Shown here: piece after piece, positions 48,302 through 60,458 of the stretch
How the letters are laid out: each line of letters opens with the position of its first letter
How positions within the stretch are numbered: position 1 is the first letter of the stretch
NCBI GenBank assembly: GCA_026027325.1
Contig: JAMSLZ010000006.1
Span: 310,001 to 374,000, forward strand
Direction of reading: 5' to 3'
From: Actinomucor elegans
Lineage: Eukaryota > Mucoromycota > Mucoromycetes > Mucorales > Mucoraceae
DNA length: 64,000 nucleotides
The notes under the pieces: model-generated
Told to the model about the DNA's origin: nothing
The model's database searches: none
The model's input: only the letters and a program-made list of their open reading frames with translations
Translations under genes and position numbers: made by a program

Positions 48302-49049
48302 CTAAGCAGGATGCGATACAGTGGAAGAAGATGCGCCGTTTACCACTGCAGTAGTAGTAGCAGTAGCAGTGGCACTATTGGTTGTGTTTTGGGTATCTAT
48401 AAGGGTATCATCTAGGTTGCTACAGCGAACAAAATTCAGTAACGCGGATCCGCCTTGCTGAGACAGATGCACATGATGGATATCGACTTGTATTAAATCA
48501 CCATACAGTTTCATAAACGACTGGATATCTTCACGAGATACCCATAGATCATATCGCATCAGCCCCAAGAAACTTCTTTCCATACGGTTAATGTCCTTGG
48601 GTGTGTAGATGTGATGGGTTAGCGCTGATAGATGCATGCTGGTCAAGCCAGTGCCTGTTTCTGATAGATATTTTGAACTTGTTAGGACAGCAGCTAAGAA
48701 CAAGCGATAGGGTGTATCCGGCGCTCCTCTGGCGTTTTCAGGTAATTTAGATTTCAGTCTCAATAGGTAAATTAGCGTAAAAAGTTTGACGGCGCAGGGC
48801 AATCCATTACGATAATTTCGTTTCTTGTTATAATACAGATCATGGATGAAATCGTTGAGAGGCGGTAGTAGTTTACCGTTGTGGGTATTATTGACAGCTG
48901 TAGCACAGTTGAGCAGGTTATTGGTAGTCAATGTAGTGAAAGCTATCTAAATAGTCAGTAGGGTGAATCTCTTGTTTCTAATTGAACAAACTACCTAATA
49001 AAGCTTCAGGATTATTGGATATAACTTGGGTTGAATTCATGGTAGACAT
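48302..49049 (-). CDS. Pho80/Pcl-type cyclin
   Basis: Exons 48995-49049 and 48302-48942 give 231 aa. The cyclin box is clear: PPLNDFIHDLYYNKKRNYRN, FTLIYLLRLKSKLPENARG, TPYRLFLAAVLTSSKYLSET, INRMERSFLGLMRYDLWVS. This is the Pcl1/Pcl2 pattern; such cyclins pair with the Pho85 kinase to control the G1 phase, polarity or phosphate signalling. The C-terminal 45 residues are a Thr/Ala/Asn-rich low-complexity tail. The intron acceptor used is AG at 48943-48944 (exon from 48942), which keeps the frame. The start could also be ATG 49040. Confidence 0.9.
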
Positions 49050-49285
49050 GTAGCATTGAAAGAAGAGAGAAAAGAAAGGATTTATATATGAGAAAGAAAA
49101 AAGGATTTGATAAATTTGGTAAAAATACTATGGACATATTAAACCAATCAAGACAACTTTTCTTATCACCGCCGGCTAAAGGTTATGGTTTGAAACCATA
49201 CAAACGATGTGGTTTTTAATATATTAAATGGCTATAGGGGTTAATCGAGATAATGTAATGATTATAAGTTAATAGAATAGTGCAA

Positions 49286-50404
49286 TTACGCGTTGTTTTC
49301 GTCAGTAGTCTTTGAAGCAGCTGGGTCAGCTGCGGTATCAGCTACTGCCGCAGGTGAATCAACAACAACTTCCTTTTCCAATTGTTGATAAACCTTAGGC
49401 AAGTCTTTATTGGCAATAGACTTCGTTAAAGATGAGTGCAGTTCATCACTAATGAATGGGTTAGTCTTGATCCATTCATCCAATAAAAATAAAATACTTA
49501 CTTTGAACATACCACAAACTTTTTTGTAGTAGCTTCAGATAACAGAGGGCGCACCAGTTTAAATATTACACTATTAAACCCATTAAAACATGATCTAGTG
49601 AGGTTTATATCAACTAACCTTCCCCAAGTTGGTACATTAACAAAATACTTGACAGACTAATCGGCAGAACAAAGTCAGCAATGCCAAATCAAATTATATA
49701 TCCACTTACCAAAAACTCTGGGTAATTGTCTTGCATGATTTTAATAATCTCTTTCGTGGCCGCTTTTGCATTTTGACTACGGCCAAACAATGATGCGTTC
49801 TTGTAGTCATGAATCACTACCATAGAATCTGTTTCAACGAAATCAATGAGTTCAACACCTCTTTCCATTACTTGAACCCTCCATCGAATGAATCTAGGAT
49901 GAATCAGTTTTATGTTCATATTTCACATCTAAACCTTACTTTTGAACGTCACCAAAGACTTTGTCTTGATCAATATCACCATAAAAGTTATAACAAACTG
50001 GACGTCCTTCCTTGTCGGTCTTGTACAAGTAACTGACTGAGCCCAAAACACTATCATCAATCACTTCATCCAAAAGATTATCCGCACCAAAATCTTTTCT
50101 CCAAATCAATGTATCTATCAGCATCTTTTTGGCCTTCATCAGATCGAGATCTCTATACTTTAGTGTTACTACCAACAATAACAACAACAACAACAAAAAT
50201 CAATTTAGGTGTAGTTTATTACCTGGCTCGTAAGAATTTGACCAAAACGACATCCAGCCTAGCATCAGTCGACTCTTGATCAAGCGCAATCTCCCAAAGC
50301 TTGTATCCCTCGGGCAAATGGGCAGACTGCTTGATTTCATTCAATTGAGCCTTTAATTGAACCACTAATTCCTTTTCTGCAGGTGTGATCGTCTGAATGG
50401 CCAT
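49286..50404 (-). CDS. Sec14-like CRAL-TRIO lipid-binding protein
   Basis: Six exons (50223-50404, 49940-50152, 49710-49893, 49619-49656, 49502-49570, 49286-49448) give 282 aa. The CRAL-TRIO N domain (VVLVKFLRARDLDLMKAKKM) leads into the lipid-binding domain: GRPVCYNFYGDIDQDKVF, DSMVVIHDYKNASLFGR, IIKIMQDNYPEFLSVKYFVN, VPTWGSVIFKLVRPLL, KKFVVCS. The family exchanges phosphatidylinositol and phosphatidylcholine or other lipids between membranes. It resembles single-domain SEC14 proteins such as Sfh5 by size. The tail is Ala/Val/Asp-rich and disordered. The last intron must be spliced to reach NDELHSSLTKS; reading through gives a hydrophobic artefact. Confidence 0.9.
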
Positions 50405-51960
50405 TGTACCAGCAATCAGTGTAATTTTTTTTTTTAAAAAAAAACAAAAAGAGAGAGAAAGCCTATCAGAATAAGAAGCTAGGTGCCACGAAACGTGTCT
50501 TCAAGGTTCAAGGTAACACGATATCGCGGGTTTTTCGCTTAGCGTATATAAACGATGCATGTCAAATGTCACATCTCAGCAATGAAGCATGTTATAGCCA
50601 TGTCTTTTAACAAGCCATATAGTTAGGAAAGCCAAATAGATCAGATCAAAGGATTAGCATAATCGCCCTTAAGTAAAACTCGAGATTCCGATATGAATCA
50701 TGACATGACTTTTACACCATTATATGCATAATAAGTGCTTGTACAAACTTAAAGAGTTTTGTATTCATTAAGCGTTTTCACGGTGCAGTAAGTCGGGTTT
50801 AAAGTAACAAGTACAGCAGCTTCTTGATCTGAGAAGCTAGTGATAATATAAATATATAATTCCCGCTGACCAATAAAAAAGCAATATTATGTCTCGAGTA
50901 CCAATCAAAAACTTCAGAGGAACTAGCATTATTTTAAGGGGGATGTCTCGAGGCCAAAATTCATGTTTTAAAATGTTTTCTGTACATTGTAGATTTCACT
51001 CTATAGGCATACTTTTTAAACTCGAGCCGTTTCCTAAAGCATAAAATATGCATGAAAAAAAAAATTTACATATAATCTAATAAAGTCTTCAAGTGCAAAA
51101 CCAAGGTCCTAGAAATTATGTATAACTATCTTTAACATAACTTTTGATAATATAAATATAACATGATTTCTATACCATTCAATGAGCAACTTAATCTTAT
51201 GCCAATTGTGTCAGATGGCCCGTATTAAAGGAGCAGAGAAAAATCTTTGGTTCTGTTTAATTTCCACCAACCAGTTAAAAGTAAGAAAGTTAATAGGATA
51301 GAGAACTATTCCAATAGTACAGCGATTTTCAAAGTATGACGATTAAGTGAGATATACCACTTGTAACTAAAGGTACACTGGTATTTAAGGACTTGAAGTA
51401 ATTAATGAAAAAACGTGTATATAAAAACTCTACATGTTGATATGTTTCAACAAATACAGCTTATTTTTTGTACAATTGATTCATACATTTTAACCCGCTA
51501 AAAGGCTCCCTATCAATCAGGTTTCTTTTCAAGCACAACACTCAAAAGAAATCAATATCGGGCCACTACTGGAAGGAAAGGATAAAAGTTTACTGTAGGC
51601 TCCTAATTCAAATGACATGGCTTTACCGAAAATTCCTGCTAATTCAATTAAGTCGGAATTTGTTTTATGACGTCAAGTCAAAGTGTAATTGATATCGTTC
51701 TTCTGCTTGGTACTAAAAAAAATAAGAATATCTCTTTCTCCAAGCCTATCGAAGCAAGTAGACGTGCGTAAACATATATTAATCAATTGAATGTGTGTAC
51801 GCAAACTGTGTGTGTGTGTGTATGTGTGGGTTTTTTGAAACCTACCCATTGATATCGCTGACACATGATGGTTTGAGCCTTTGAACTATAAAAAAAAACC
51901 TTGGTCTTTCCGCGTTGGTTTTTTTTCCCCTCCCAAATCCTGATATCTTTTGAAATTATA
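50405..51960. other. 1.55-kb intergenic region
   Basis: AT-rich, no gene supported. A weak match to the dispersed repeat core (GTCAAATGTCACATCTCAGC, 50561-50580) and a (TG)n microsatellite at 51808-51830. POLD4 and its promoter follow. Confidence 0.5.
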
Positions 51961-52438
51961 ATGCCGCAAACTACACTCAACCTGCCCAAGATGCGTCGCA
52001 ACACAAAACAGCCTCAGAGCAAACTTATTGATGAAAATGTTGTGAAGATTGGCAAAGTGAATGTTATCAAAACGAACAGATTGGAAAGTATGTGCTAGTA
52101 AAATCATGTTCGCTTATAATGATCTTACTGTATTGTTGATATAGTTCACCAAGAGCATCTGAACGAAACCGATAAATTATTGAGAGCCTTTGATTTGAAT
52201 TACGCTTTTGGACCATGTGTCGGCATAAAAAGAATCGACAGATGGGGTAAGAGAATTATCTTTGCGAACAATGGCCCAGTTTCTGACATAATTTATTTCT
52301 CATTTTTAACACTAAAAAAAAAAAGAACGAGCTCGCGCTCTAGGATTGAATCCACTCCAAGCTATTAAAGATATCCTGCTGGAAGATAAAACTCAGAATC
52401 ATCAAGAGTCTGTCTTTCACCAGTTTAGAATGGTTTAG
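51961..52438 (+). CDS. cdm1: DNA polymerase delta small subunit 4 (POLD4/Cdm1)
   Basis: Exons 51961-52087, 52145-52246 and 52326-52438 give 113 aa, matching human POLD4 (107 aa). The N terminus is basic with a possible PCNA/nuclear signal (KMRRNTKQPQSK). The conserved core LLRAFDLNYAFGPCVGIKRI is followed by DRWERARALGLNP, the POLD4 signature (LL..FDL...YGPC.GI.RL.RW.RA...GL.P). It is an accessory subunit of replicative polymerase delta at the fork. It is easily missed because all three exons are short. Confidence 0.9.
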
Positions 52439-52591
52439 ACCTACAGATACCCTTTTTCATGACATCAGTCTTGTTTAATAAAAATTTCTTCTTTTCCCCC
52501 GAGGTTGATTTTCGCAGGATATTTCGATTGTATAAAAGGACAGGGTTTTCATCAGAAACTTCTTTTTTTTTTTCCATCGTATTAATAAACC

Positions 52592-52879
52592 ATGTCTCAC
52601 TACGGAAATCCAGATATTGCCCACTCTGAAGCTGCTTTAGGTGCCGGTCGTCCTTACGAAAAAAAATCAAGAGAAGGCCATGACCAAATGTTTGATGATG
52701 TGAAGGATCTAGCCAAGCATAATGCTGAACAATACGGCCATAACCCTGACAGACAATCCAGAGGCAAAAGAATTGATCAAGAATTGGAAAAAGAAGACAA
52801 GGATATTATTGACAGACAGAATCAAGCTCGCGAACAAAAAGAAGAGTCTCATCGAAGCAAACACCATAACGATATCTAA
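52592..52879 (+). CDS. small hydrophilic protein, 95 aa
   Basis: An uninterrupted ORF MSHYGNPDIAHSEAALGAGR... ending EESHRSKHHNDI, 154 bp after POLD4. About half of the residues are Asp, Glu, Lys, Arg, Gln or Asn; no Cys, no Trp, no membrane segment. This is like fungal LEA/hydrophilin-type or stress-associated small proteins, but I do not recognise a named family. A T/C-rich stretch (52560-52576) immediately upstream resembles a promoter of an abundant transcript. Confidence 0.7.
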   Translation: MSHYGNPDIAHSEAALGAGRPYEKKSREGHDQMFDDVKDLAKHNAEQYGHNPDRQSRGKRIDQELEKEDKDIIDRQNQAREQKEESHRSKHHNDI

Positions 52880-53621
52880 GAAAGAATGTATTATTTGTAA
52901 ATAAATATTAGTGTATTACACTTGCAATTGTATCTAATTATCTGTCTCTTTTATAATGTGTATCTTATGATATTAAAGACATGTGCATCAGTTATTATTC
53001 TGTAAAACTAGATTTAGTCTTATATTCAACTTTACTAATCATGATTGAATAAGGCTATTATGCAGTGCACTTTATATTGGGTTATTATTATTTATCATAG
53101 CTACTTGGAATATTGCTATATCTTGCTCATTCACAGGCTCTATCATGATTTATATGACAAGGCTGGGGAGCGTACTATCTTTAAAGAATTCTACGGGTAT
53201 ATCTGAACTATAGTCTCCTGGTATGAGTCAATCAGTAGCGTTCATTTAGAACTCATTTTCATACCGATAAAGTTGAAATTGAGCAGTTTTCTTTGGCATT
53301 GATAGATCATGTTTTTATATATGAGTAAAATCCTCAAAAATGCATTACTATAATTTATAGTTTCCCCCAGTATAGCTATAATATATAAATACCCTTATAA
53401 TACATTTAATAATACCAATAAGCAAATACACGGGCAGCCCATATCGCCACCATCACCATTAAGAGTTTATCGATTTCTATTGGATGCCAGCTGAGCAATA
53501 ATTGCAGCACAGGCTTATTACTGGGGCAGAAAAGAAAATTTGGTACGAACTTTTGATTCGCTTTTTCAATACCAAACAATGCTAGTAGACGCGACTTGCA
53601 TTAATAACAATGCTTGTGCGC

Positions 53622-53642
53622 AATAAAGCGAAGCACTTAACG

Positions 53643-53674
<32 letters not shown>
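53622..53674 (+). repeat. AATAAA signal plus 28-base A-run
   Basis: AATAAA at 53622-53627 and an uninterrupted A-run at 53647-53674. The spacing is that of a polyadenylation signal and tail, which could mark the 3' end of a retroposed RNA copy. Confidence 0.5.
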
Positions 53675-53677
<3 letters not shown>

Positions 53678-54492
53678 GATTTTTTTCTTCAATTGATTAA
53701 TTTATTATTAATGAGACGTTTTTCTGTTACTTTTATAAATGCTACCATAATTCACATATGTTAGATATGCTAAAACGCAATAAAATTATATTTACACATT
53801 TCCAGATATATTAGATTTATGTAATTAACTAGCCATTCTCGAAAATGAAGCCTGAGTAGCACATAAAAAAAATGGAGCTAAGGGCAAAAACATTATCGAT
53901 TTATCAGAATTCATGCCATTCCCACCTTTGCAGGATAAATCACAGCATCTAATTGAGATTATTATTTGATTTGAACCCCGCAACAACACTGGATATTAAC
54001 GATTGGTTGTGAAATGTGTGCGTTTCATATGGACTTGCTTTAATGATCAAGAGGTCTCTGAATTGATCATAATCTAACATCGTACCTAATAGATATTATA
54101 CCCTTAGAATAAACTACTGTGTTTACTATACTCTTTTTTTTTTTTCAATTGCTTTCAAAGTTTAGATTGTTAAAACTCAAAATACAAGCAAAGATATGTA
54201 TCTTTATCTCTGACCTCCCAATGCACTGATTATATTTGATTATCTTAACCTACTAGTGATTCTTCTAATATTCCTTAAAAGTTACAGTACTGTTCTTTCC
54301 TCCCAATATATAGTATGTTTCAGTTTTTATCTATCTATAGATAGATATATTGATGTATATAATAAGCTTGATCATGATTTAGTGTAATATGGCTTTATTC
54401 AAGACAAGCTTTCTGTTTGTTCCACTCCTTCTTTGAGCCAGTAATCTATATCCCCAAGTACGTATTTCATTGCCCCCGCCCTCAACGAACAA

Positions 54493-54595
54493 GCCTGTAT
54501 CCCTGCCTCCAATCCTGTATCCCATTGCTCCAAATCTGTATTCCAGTTATCCGAGCTTGTATTCCATTGCTCCAGACCTATGGTATTCCGTTGTA
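54493..54595 (+). repeat. degenerate 20-21-bp minisatellite, about five copies
   Basis: Repeats of the form CTGTATCCCATTGCTCCAAA with substitutions. In one frame the units read as a seven-residue Tyr/Pro/Ile-rich repeat, but no start or flanking coding frame was found. Confidence 0.7.
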
Positions 54596-54727
54596 ATATG
54601 CGATATTTAAGAATATACTTTTATGGGTTAGGTTGCTTGATTGATATATGATGGCTTGGTTGTTGTGCTTCTATAATGAGGGCTTAACTGTATTACAACT
54701 AAACAAAGATACCAATAAATTCAGCAG

Positions 54728-54800
54728 ATCATTCTGAGAATAGGCTACTATCATCCAGATGAAACATAAGCCCGGGTTCTTCGGCCGAGAGATGTAGATA
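54728..54800 (-). repeat. dispersed ~170-bp repeat unit (minus orientation)
   Basis: ATCATTCTGAGAATAGGCTA, then CATCCAGATGAAACATAAGC and GAGAGATGTAGATAT. Confidence 0.55.
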
Positions 54801-55720
54801 TAGCTTGATAGCTACTGATATACTGCTTTAAGCTGATGAATTCAATTTTTTAGCCTATTAAGCGCCGATGAATGTTTGAGAAGGTGATGGTTCCTATCAT
54901 CGGTAGGAACAGTCAGAAAACGGAAAAAGACACCTAAAAATACCGTAATTAATAGCATACTGACCACTATTGGGTTAGGTAACGATATCTCAGCAAAGGC
55001 ATACCACTGTCGCATTCTGACGGTATTAAAAAAAAGGCGTTGTTCATGTTTAGCTTTATTTTTTTCAACTCAAATTACAGGCTGAAACTTTGTCATATAA
55101 AAGCTATTTGGATAAATATGAGCGAAGGGCCAAGTGTATGATTAAGCAAATCAGTGCTTAATGTGCTAGTTCTCCACACGCTAGCTTCAATTATAATAGC
55201 CAAAAATTTAATATACTCTTTAAGCTATGGCAAAGAAAGTTGGTTTATTAACTATGTCTCTAAAAAATATTTAATACCGTTAAACTGATGCAAAAGTATC
55301 TTACTACTCTATACTTTATTCGACTTGTATTATTATGCAACCTAGTCCGATTCTGTCCAGAGCTTTTTGACCTCATTTTTTCCAGGTAAATGATAATTGA
55401 CGCACAAAAACTGATTTAGCAATAATTACAAAAGATTAAAAGGCGTATTAATTGAGGTGCAGAATTCCGATATTTCTTTCCCTGATAAACTTGTCACTGA
55501 TAAATGCGGTTATAGATAGAGAGAAGAATCCGTTTTCAAGTTATGGTATTTAATTAACGTAAATAGGACATACATCAACGTATCCAAGGATTTTTTTTTT
55601 CGTATTTTTATATAATATAAAATACTCTCCATGAAGTGAGGCTATGGGAAATTAGAATTTAGGGGGTATACCTTTTGGTTTTTTTCAGGACTCACCCCTT
55701 TTCCCTCCATCTCTACATTC

Positions 55721-56135
55721 TTTGCTAATCCAAATTTAATATCGCATCTGATAATCAGCGCATATTTATAATGAAATGTTTTATCTACCAGAGTTATTAT
55801 TCTACTGATTAATAATGAATATGTTGCAATTTAGGTGCGCGTTGTATATTATAGACATTTGGTATCAGTTGGATCGAATGATAAATAAATTCCTCATTTG
55901 ATCCCGCATATAATGATCAATACTTTTTCAGAAAAAAAAACCTGTTGCATCTATATAATAGAAGTATTATTTGGGTAAAGTAGACTCCATGAATTATGTT
56001 TATTAGCGGCTGGAAGTAACTATATATTTCAAGTAATCTAGATGTAATAATGATCAATAGATCTCTCAGCCAATCTTGGTCTAAAATCAAATCTGATTAG
56101 CGCCTCATTTTTAGAATGAGCTACTAAATCCAATA
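55721..56135 (+). repeat. dispersed ~170-bp repeat, three tandem units (plus orientation)
   Basis: Cores: TAATATCGCATCTGATAATC (55738), TCATTTGATCCCGCATATAA (near 55911), and CAATCTTGGTCTAAAATCAA (56071), spaced about 165-180 bp. The last unit keeps AGATCTCTC (56059) and AGAATGAGCTACTAAATCCA. Confidence 0.6.
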
Positions 56136-57656
56136 TATTTTTTATTTGACCCCCTTACTTTTATATTGATCAGCCATCGTGTATGAATGCCTTGTTGTAT
56201 TACATGTCATTTATTACATGCCTTCTCAAGACGGTGTCATGTTATCAGATAGATTAGTACTATATGAGGATTGTACAACACTGGAAAGAGTCTAATCTGA
56301 TAAATATTGTTGGTAGAAACCCAGAGTTACAGTACCACTGGTCAATCTATCTATTTACAATTTATAACACAAAGCCTGATCTTTTTATGCTGTTGCCATC
56401 GCTTTCTTTGGGCTCTAGTATATAAATCAAAGAAACACAGATAACTTTTGGAAACAAAAATGGCTGATCAGTTATGTTCGAATAAGGTATTGGATCCGAG
56501 GTTTATAGTTCGCGGAATGGCTTGAAACCTTAATAAAAAGTCTCAATATACACAGAATCCTATTTGTTTATATGCGCCTGTTTTCACTAGAAATTTGATT
56601 CAAGATATCTGGGGTTATTCAATACCCTATGACTCTTTCAAAATTTAGAAAAATAATAGATGAAAAAGTATCAAACAGATTGAATATGTGATCGAGCATG
56701 ATAAACATACCATTTAAAACAAGAGGTGTAATATAAATCACGCTAGTAAGTTTTGCGACGATTCAGCCTAAATTACATCATGCACAGGCTCTAATACCAA
56801 AAAGAAAAAACCTGATTATTCTTGTTAGCAAACCCGATAATAAACACTGTACTAGGTTGGCGGGTTGATGAGGGTAATAAATAGTGTAGGTCAGTGCTCT
56901 CTTGCAACATTTTTTGGGTATGTATTACAACGTGTAACCGTTACCGTGATTAGCATTGAATTGTATCGCGTTTTGGAACAAAATAGGGACTGTAATTAGG
57001 TTACTTTTAGGATATAATGAAGATTGTTTAAATGTCTTTGAATATGTATAATGCCTGTTTTCTCGAGATTTTATTTGCGATGTAAGCAATACTATCATGA
57101 ATTGGTTATATAGTCTCTTCAATTGACGCGATCACTATTAAAATGATACAAGTTTTTGATTCTCAAGTCTAAACTACTTTTGATTCAATTTCTTTGTTCG
57201 TATTATACAAAAACACGTCTGTGATTTGTCTCAAAATATCTCTGAATGCTGCTTGCATTACCCGAGAATAAGCCCGATGAGCTTAAAGGGAAATAAGATC
57301 ATGGGGGGATTATTAAAAAAGAAGCTATTTTAGCTCTATCAGGTACAAATGGCATGATATCGAGGCTCTAATGTTTCATTCATGCTTGGGGGACTCTTAC
57401 AAAAGATGAATGCATGCAGTTATAAAGGGTACATCATCTTGGCCGAATGCTACCCCGGACATGAAGAAAAGGCGTTACTTTACAAGGTCGATCAGATGAC
57501 TTTTTTTTTGTACCTTGATTTGGGATTAACGAACACATGTTTTTGTACTTGTAGGAGATCGATCATCCATACTATACATATACAGTGCGAGAAGGCGGGC
57601 TAAAGGGGGCCATTTATGCATTTGCTTTTTTTAAGTTACTTGAAGAGCCCCATCTC

Positions 57657-57697
<41 letters not shown>

Positions 57698-58099
57698 TCA
57701 CCGGATTTCTTCATCTTCTCACAAATAGGAAGGGGATACAATGTGTAACATCTTGCTTTTAACTACAAAAAAAAACGACAATAATTTGGTTCTTCACTAT
57801 AGTAAAAGCATGTCGCAATGTTTGGTTTAAAATGAAATAATGGCGGGATTTCTTCTTTACATAAGTCGCTCATGTAAAGAGAAGATACATACTGAATTGT
57901 TTGTTGTGCCTGCGAAAATAAGAAGCAAGGTACTCCTATTCTCTTCCCATGACAATCTTTGTACTTCCTCTTTTTTGCTATAAATACAGCCCATGTTTTC
58001 CTTTTCGTTTTACAAATTTACTTAAAATCATTATTATTATATATATACCATATCCTCTTCACTATAGAACCAAAAAAAAAAAAAAAAGTAATATACAAC

Positions 58100-58378
58100 A
58101 TGTCCATTATCAGTTCACCACTCTTACGATCCACCTCATTTGAAATCCTAAGCAAAAAGCCTAATACAACACCTTTAAGAAGATCATCCTCTGCCTCCTC
58201 TTCTTCATCATCTATATCATCCCATACTGGAGATAAGAAATACTCTTACAGAACGTGTCCAATGTGCTCGGAACGTTTGCTGGTTCGAATTCACGGTGCC
58301 TTTGTTCACAAATGGATCAACTTGCACTTTGCAAACAGACATCACGAATGGATGCACGTCGTAGTGAATCTCCATTAA
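58100..58378 (+). CDS. small Ser-rich protein with Cys/His motif, 92 aa
   Basis: A single-exon ORF from ATG 58100. A Ser-rich N-terminal half (SSSASSSSSSISSHTGDKK) is followed by YRTCPMCSERLLVRIHGAFV and HKWINLHFANRHHEWMHV. The CPMC pair plus several well-spaced His could form a small zinc site, possibly a degenerate C2H2-like finger. A long run of A's lies just upstream (58071-58087). I do not recognise a family. Confidence 0.55.
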   Translation: MSIISSPLLRSTSFEILSKKPNTTPLRRSSSASSSSSSISSHTGDKKYSYRTCPMCSERLLVRIHGAFVHKWINLHFANRHHEWMHVVVNLH

Positions 58379-58510
58379 ATAATACATTATATATAGTCCT
58401 CTCTTTTTCTGTAAATATACATCATTCACCCTTCTCTTTTATATACATATATCTCATATCAGCATCTACCCGTTATCATTCAATAAAAAAATACTGTTTA
58501 TTCCATTATA

Positions 58511-60458
58511 CTACTCTTCTGCTTGAGCCTTTTCTTCATATTTTGTGTGAGGAACTTGTGTTAGTGGAGCCAAGGATTCAACACGAGGTGTTTGAGGCGA
58601 AGATGGTACAAGATGTGCTTGAGCTTGAGATAGAATAGGAGCTGGTGGAGGATTGAATCCACCATATTGAGATCCGCCATATTGAGACCCACCATACTGA
58701 GATTCACCAGCATACTGAGATTCACCACCATATTGAGATCCGTAGTTACTCAGATGATTATACTGCTGCTGTTGTTGTTGTTGTTGTTGTTGTTGCTGCA
58801 GTTCTTGCTGCTTGTAATGTTGTGCTAATCTCTCCTTTTCATCTTCAGTAGAGTTTGCATTGGTCATAGGTATACGGAAACCACCAGCATCCACTCTTTG
58901 TCTTTGCTGCTCTCCTTCTGGGTGCTGATCATGGTTGAATTGCTGCTGAAATTCAGCATAAGGACGATGTGCATAATGCTGTTGACGTTGGCTCACTTGT
59001 CGATACAACTGATGATAATTCACTTGACTATACATCATGGTATTAGGATCATAAAAACTGCTGTCATGATGGTATTGCCCTTGATACTGTTGAGGTTGCT
59101 GGTATTGGAGCTGTTGATGCATAGGAGCAGGTGAATCTGTCAAGTGGGCATGGCTAGGATGAGGAGAATAAAATTGCTGCTGCTGTTGTGGAGGAAGATT
59201 GGCATAAGCTGGGTAAGGTGAACTAAAAGAGGCGCCAATGTATTGAGGTTGCTGAGCCAAATGAGCATCCGAGTTCAATGGTGAAGAGATAGGCGCATCG
59301 CAATAAGCAGGAGGTGGTGCATCATACAAATCGATCTTGTCTAAATCGATCTCCGTTTCGTTACTCGTCTTCAAGTCTCCTGTAGCAGAAGATACTTCAC
59401 TTGGGGTATAACCAGAAGGCTGACTAGGTCCTTCGGGTGATAAGGGTGAAACAGGATCAGCAACCTTTGGAGGAACAATACTGTCTTCTGTAGCCCTTCT
59501 AGGTGGCAATTGAGGTGGTAGTTTGGGCTTGACAGGCGTTTTTCCTTTATCATTAGCATTGGCTAAAGTGGGACGTTCATCTCCAGCAGCCGGTTCCCAT
59601 TCATTGATCGCGTTCATAGCATCAGCAAAGATAATAGCGGCATCAGGTCCTTTTTCATAAGGCGCACGATGAGGTTGCGTAGGCGGTGTAGGCTCAATTT
59701 GAATCAAATCAGCCAAGTACTTGCCGAACCCAGCAATCAAAGCAGTCTTGGAAGCGTACTCGTTCATTGCATTAAATCGAATGTAAAAGGCCTCTTTCAA
59801 GGCAAATCGCTTAAAGTCTGCTAAATCCATTTCACTTTCATGTGTATCCTCTGCCAAGGATTTCAATTCCCTTTGGAACTCGATTAATTTGGGTGATTTG
59901 GGGCTGGTTTTGCTCAAATTCAAGATACGCGATTGAAGTGAACGTTTCTTTTCTCGTTGATCCGAGAGTTTTTCTTCTCTATCACGTATAGACTTGACAG
60001 CATGACGGTACTGTTGGTATTTGGCTATAGGGGAAAAAATTAAGAAGGTAAGAACACCTTCTTTTTCTTAAAGAAACAGCTTACCAGCATATTCTTGCTC
60101 GATTTCGATTTGTTTATCAAGTAAACGACAGAGCTTATCTCCAACAAGGTCCTAAACACACTATTTGTTCAATAGGATTCACTATCTCAAGCTTTCCGAA
60201 AAGTTTTACCTCTAAGTCACGTCCGTTTTCTGGTTTTTCTTCCTCGACTTCGTCCTTAACCCATTGCTTTAAAGCTTTGTTGGTTTCAAGGCGCTCGTAA
60301 GCCAAGGTACGCATCGAAGCAAGATCATTTCGTTCCTGAAAGATCCACAAAGATAAAGCTTTCGTATCTTGCTTTTGTAAAGGGTTATTTTTGGCTATTT
60401 GAGAAGAGAAATCTGTCTTAAATTTGCCAATAGAATACTGAAGATCCTTGAAATTCAT
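58511..60458 (-). CDS. pil1: eisosome core protein Pil1/Lsp1 with long Gln-rich tail
   Basis: Exons 60210-60458, 60085-60151 and 58511-60024 give 609 aa. Residues ~1-270 form the Pil1/Lsp1 BAR domain: DTKALSLWIFQERNDLASMR, YERLETNKALKQWVKDE, VGDKLCRLLDKQIEIEQEYA, KSIRDREEKLSDQREKKRSL, FKRFALKEAFYIRFNAMNEY, and KTALIAGFGKYLADLIQIEP. These proteins scaffold plasma-membrane furrows (eisosomes/MCC). Yeast Pil1 is ~340 aa; here ~300 extra residues are Pro/Gln/Tyr-rich, with about 14 consecutive Gln (CAA/CAG) near 58756-58800 and tandem SQYGG/SQYAGE repeats near the C terminus. Confidence 0.94.

Larger units (their letters stand above)
52880..58099. other. 5.2-kb gene-free region rich in repeats and A-tracts
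   Basis: Largest gap of the window. Contents: an AATAAA followed 20 bp later by a 28-base A-run (53622-53674), a 20-21-bp minisatellite (54493-54595), one minus unit (54728-54800) and a three-unit plus array (55721-56135) of the dispersed repeat, and a 35-base A-run at 57659-57693. A 73-codon ORF at 57382-57603 (MLGGLLQKMNACSYKGYIIL...) is in a locally GC-richer patch but lacks family similarity. Confidence 0.55.

Noticed and set aside
57382..57603. 73-codon ORF in a GC-richer patch
   Set aside because: No domain, and part of the frame is a T-run; more likely leader or promoter of the gene at 58100.
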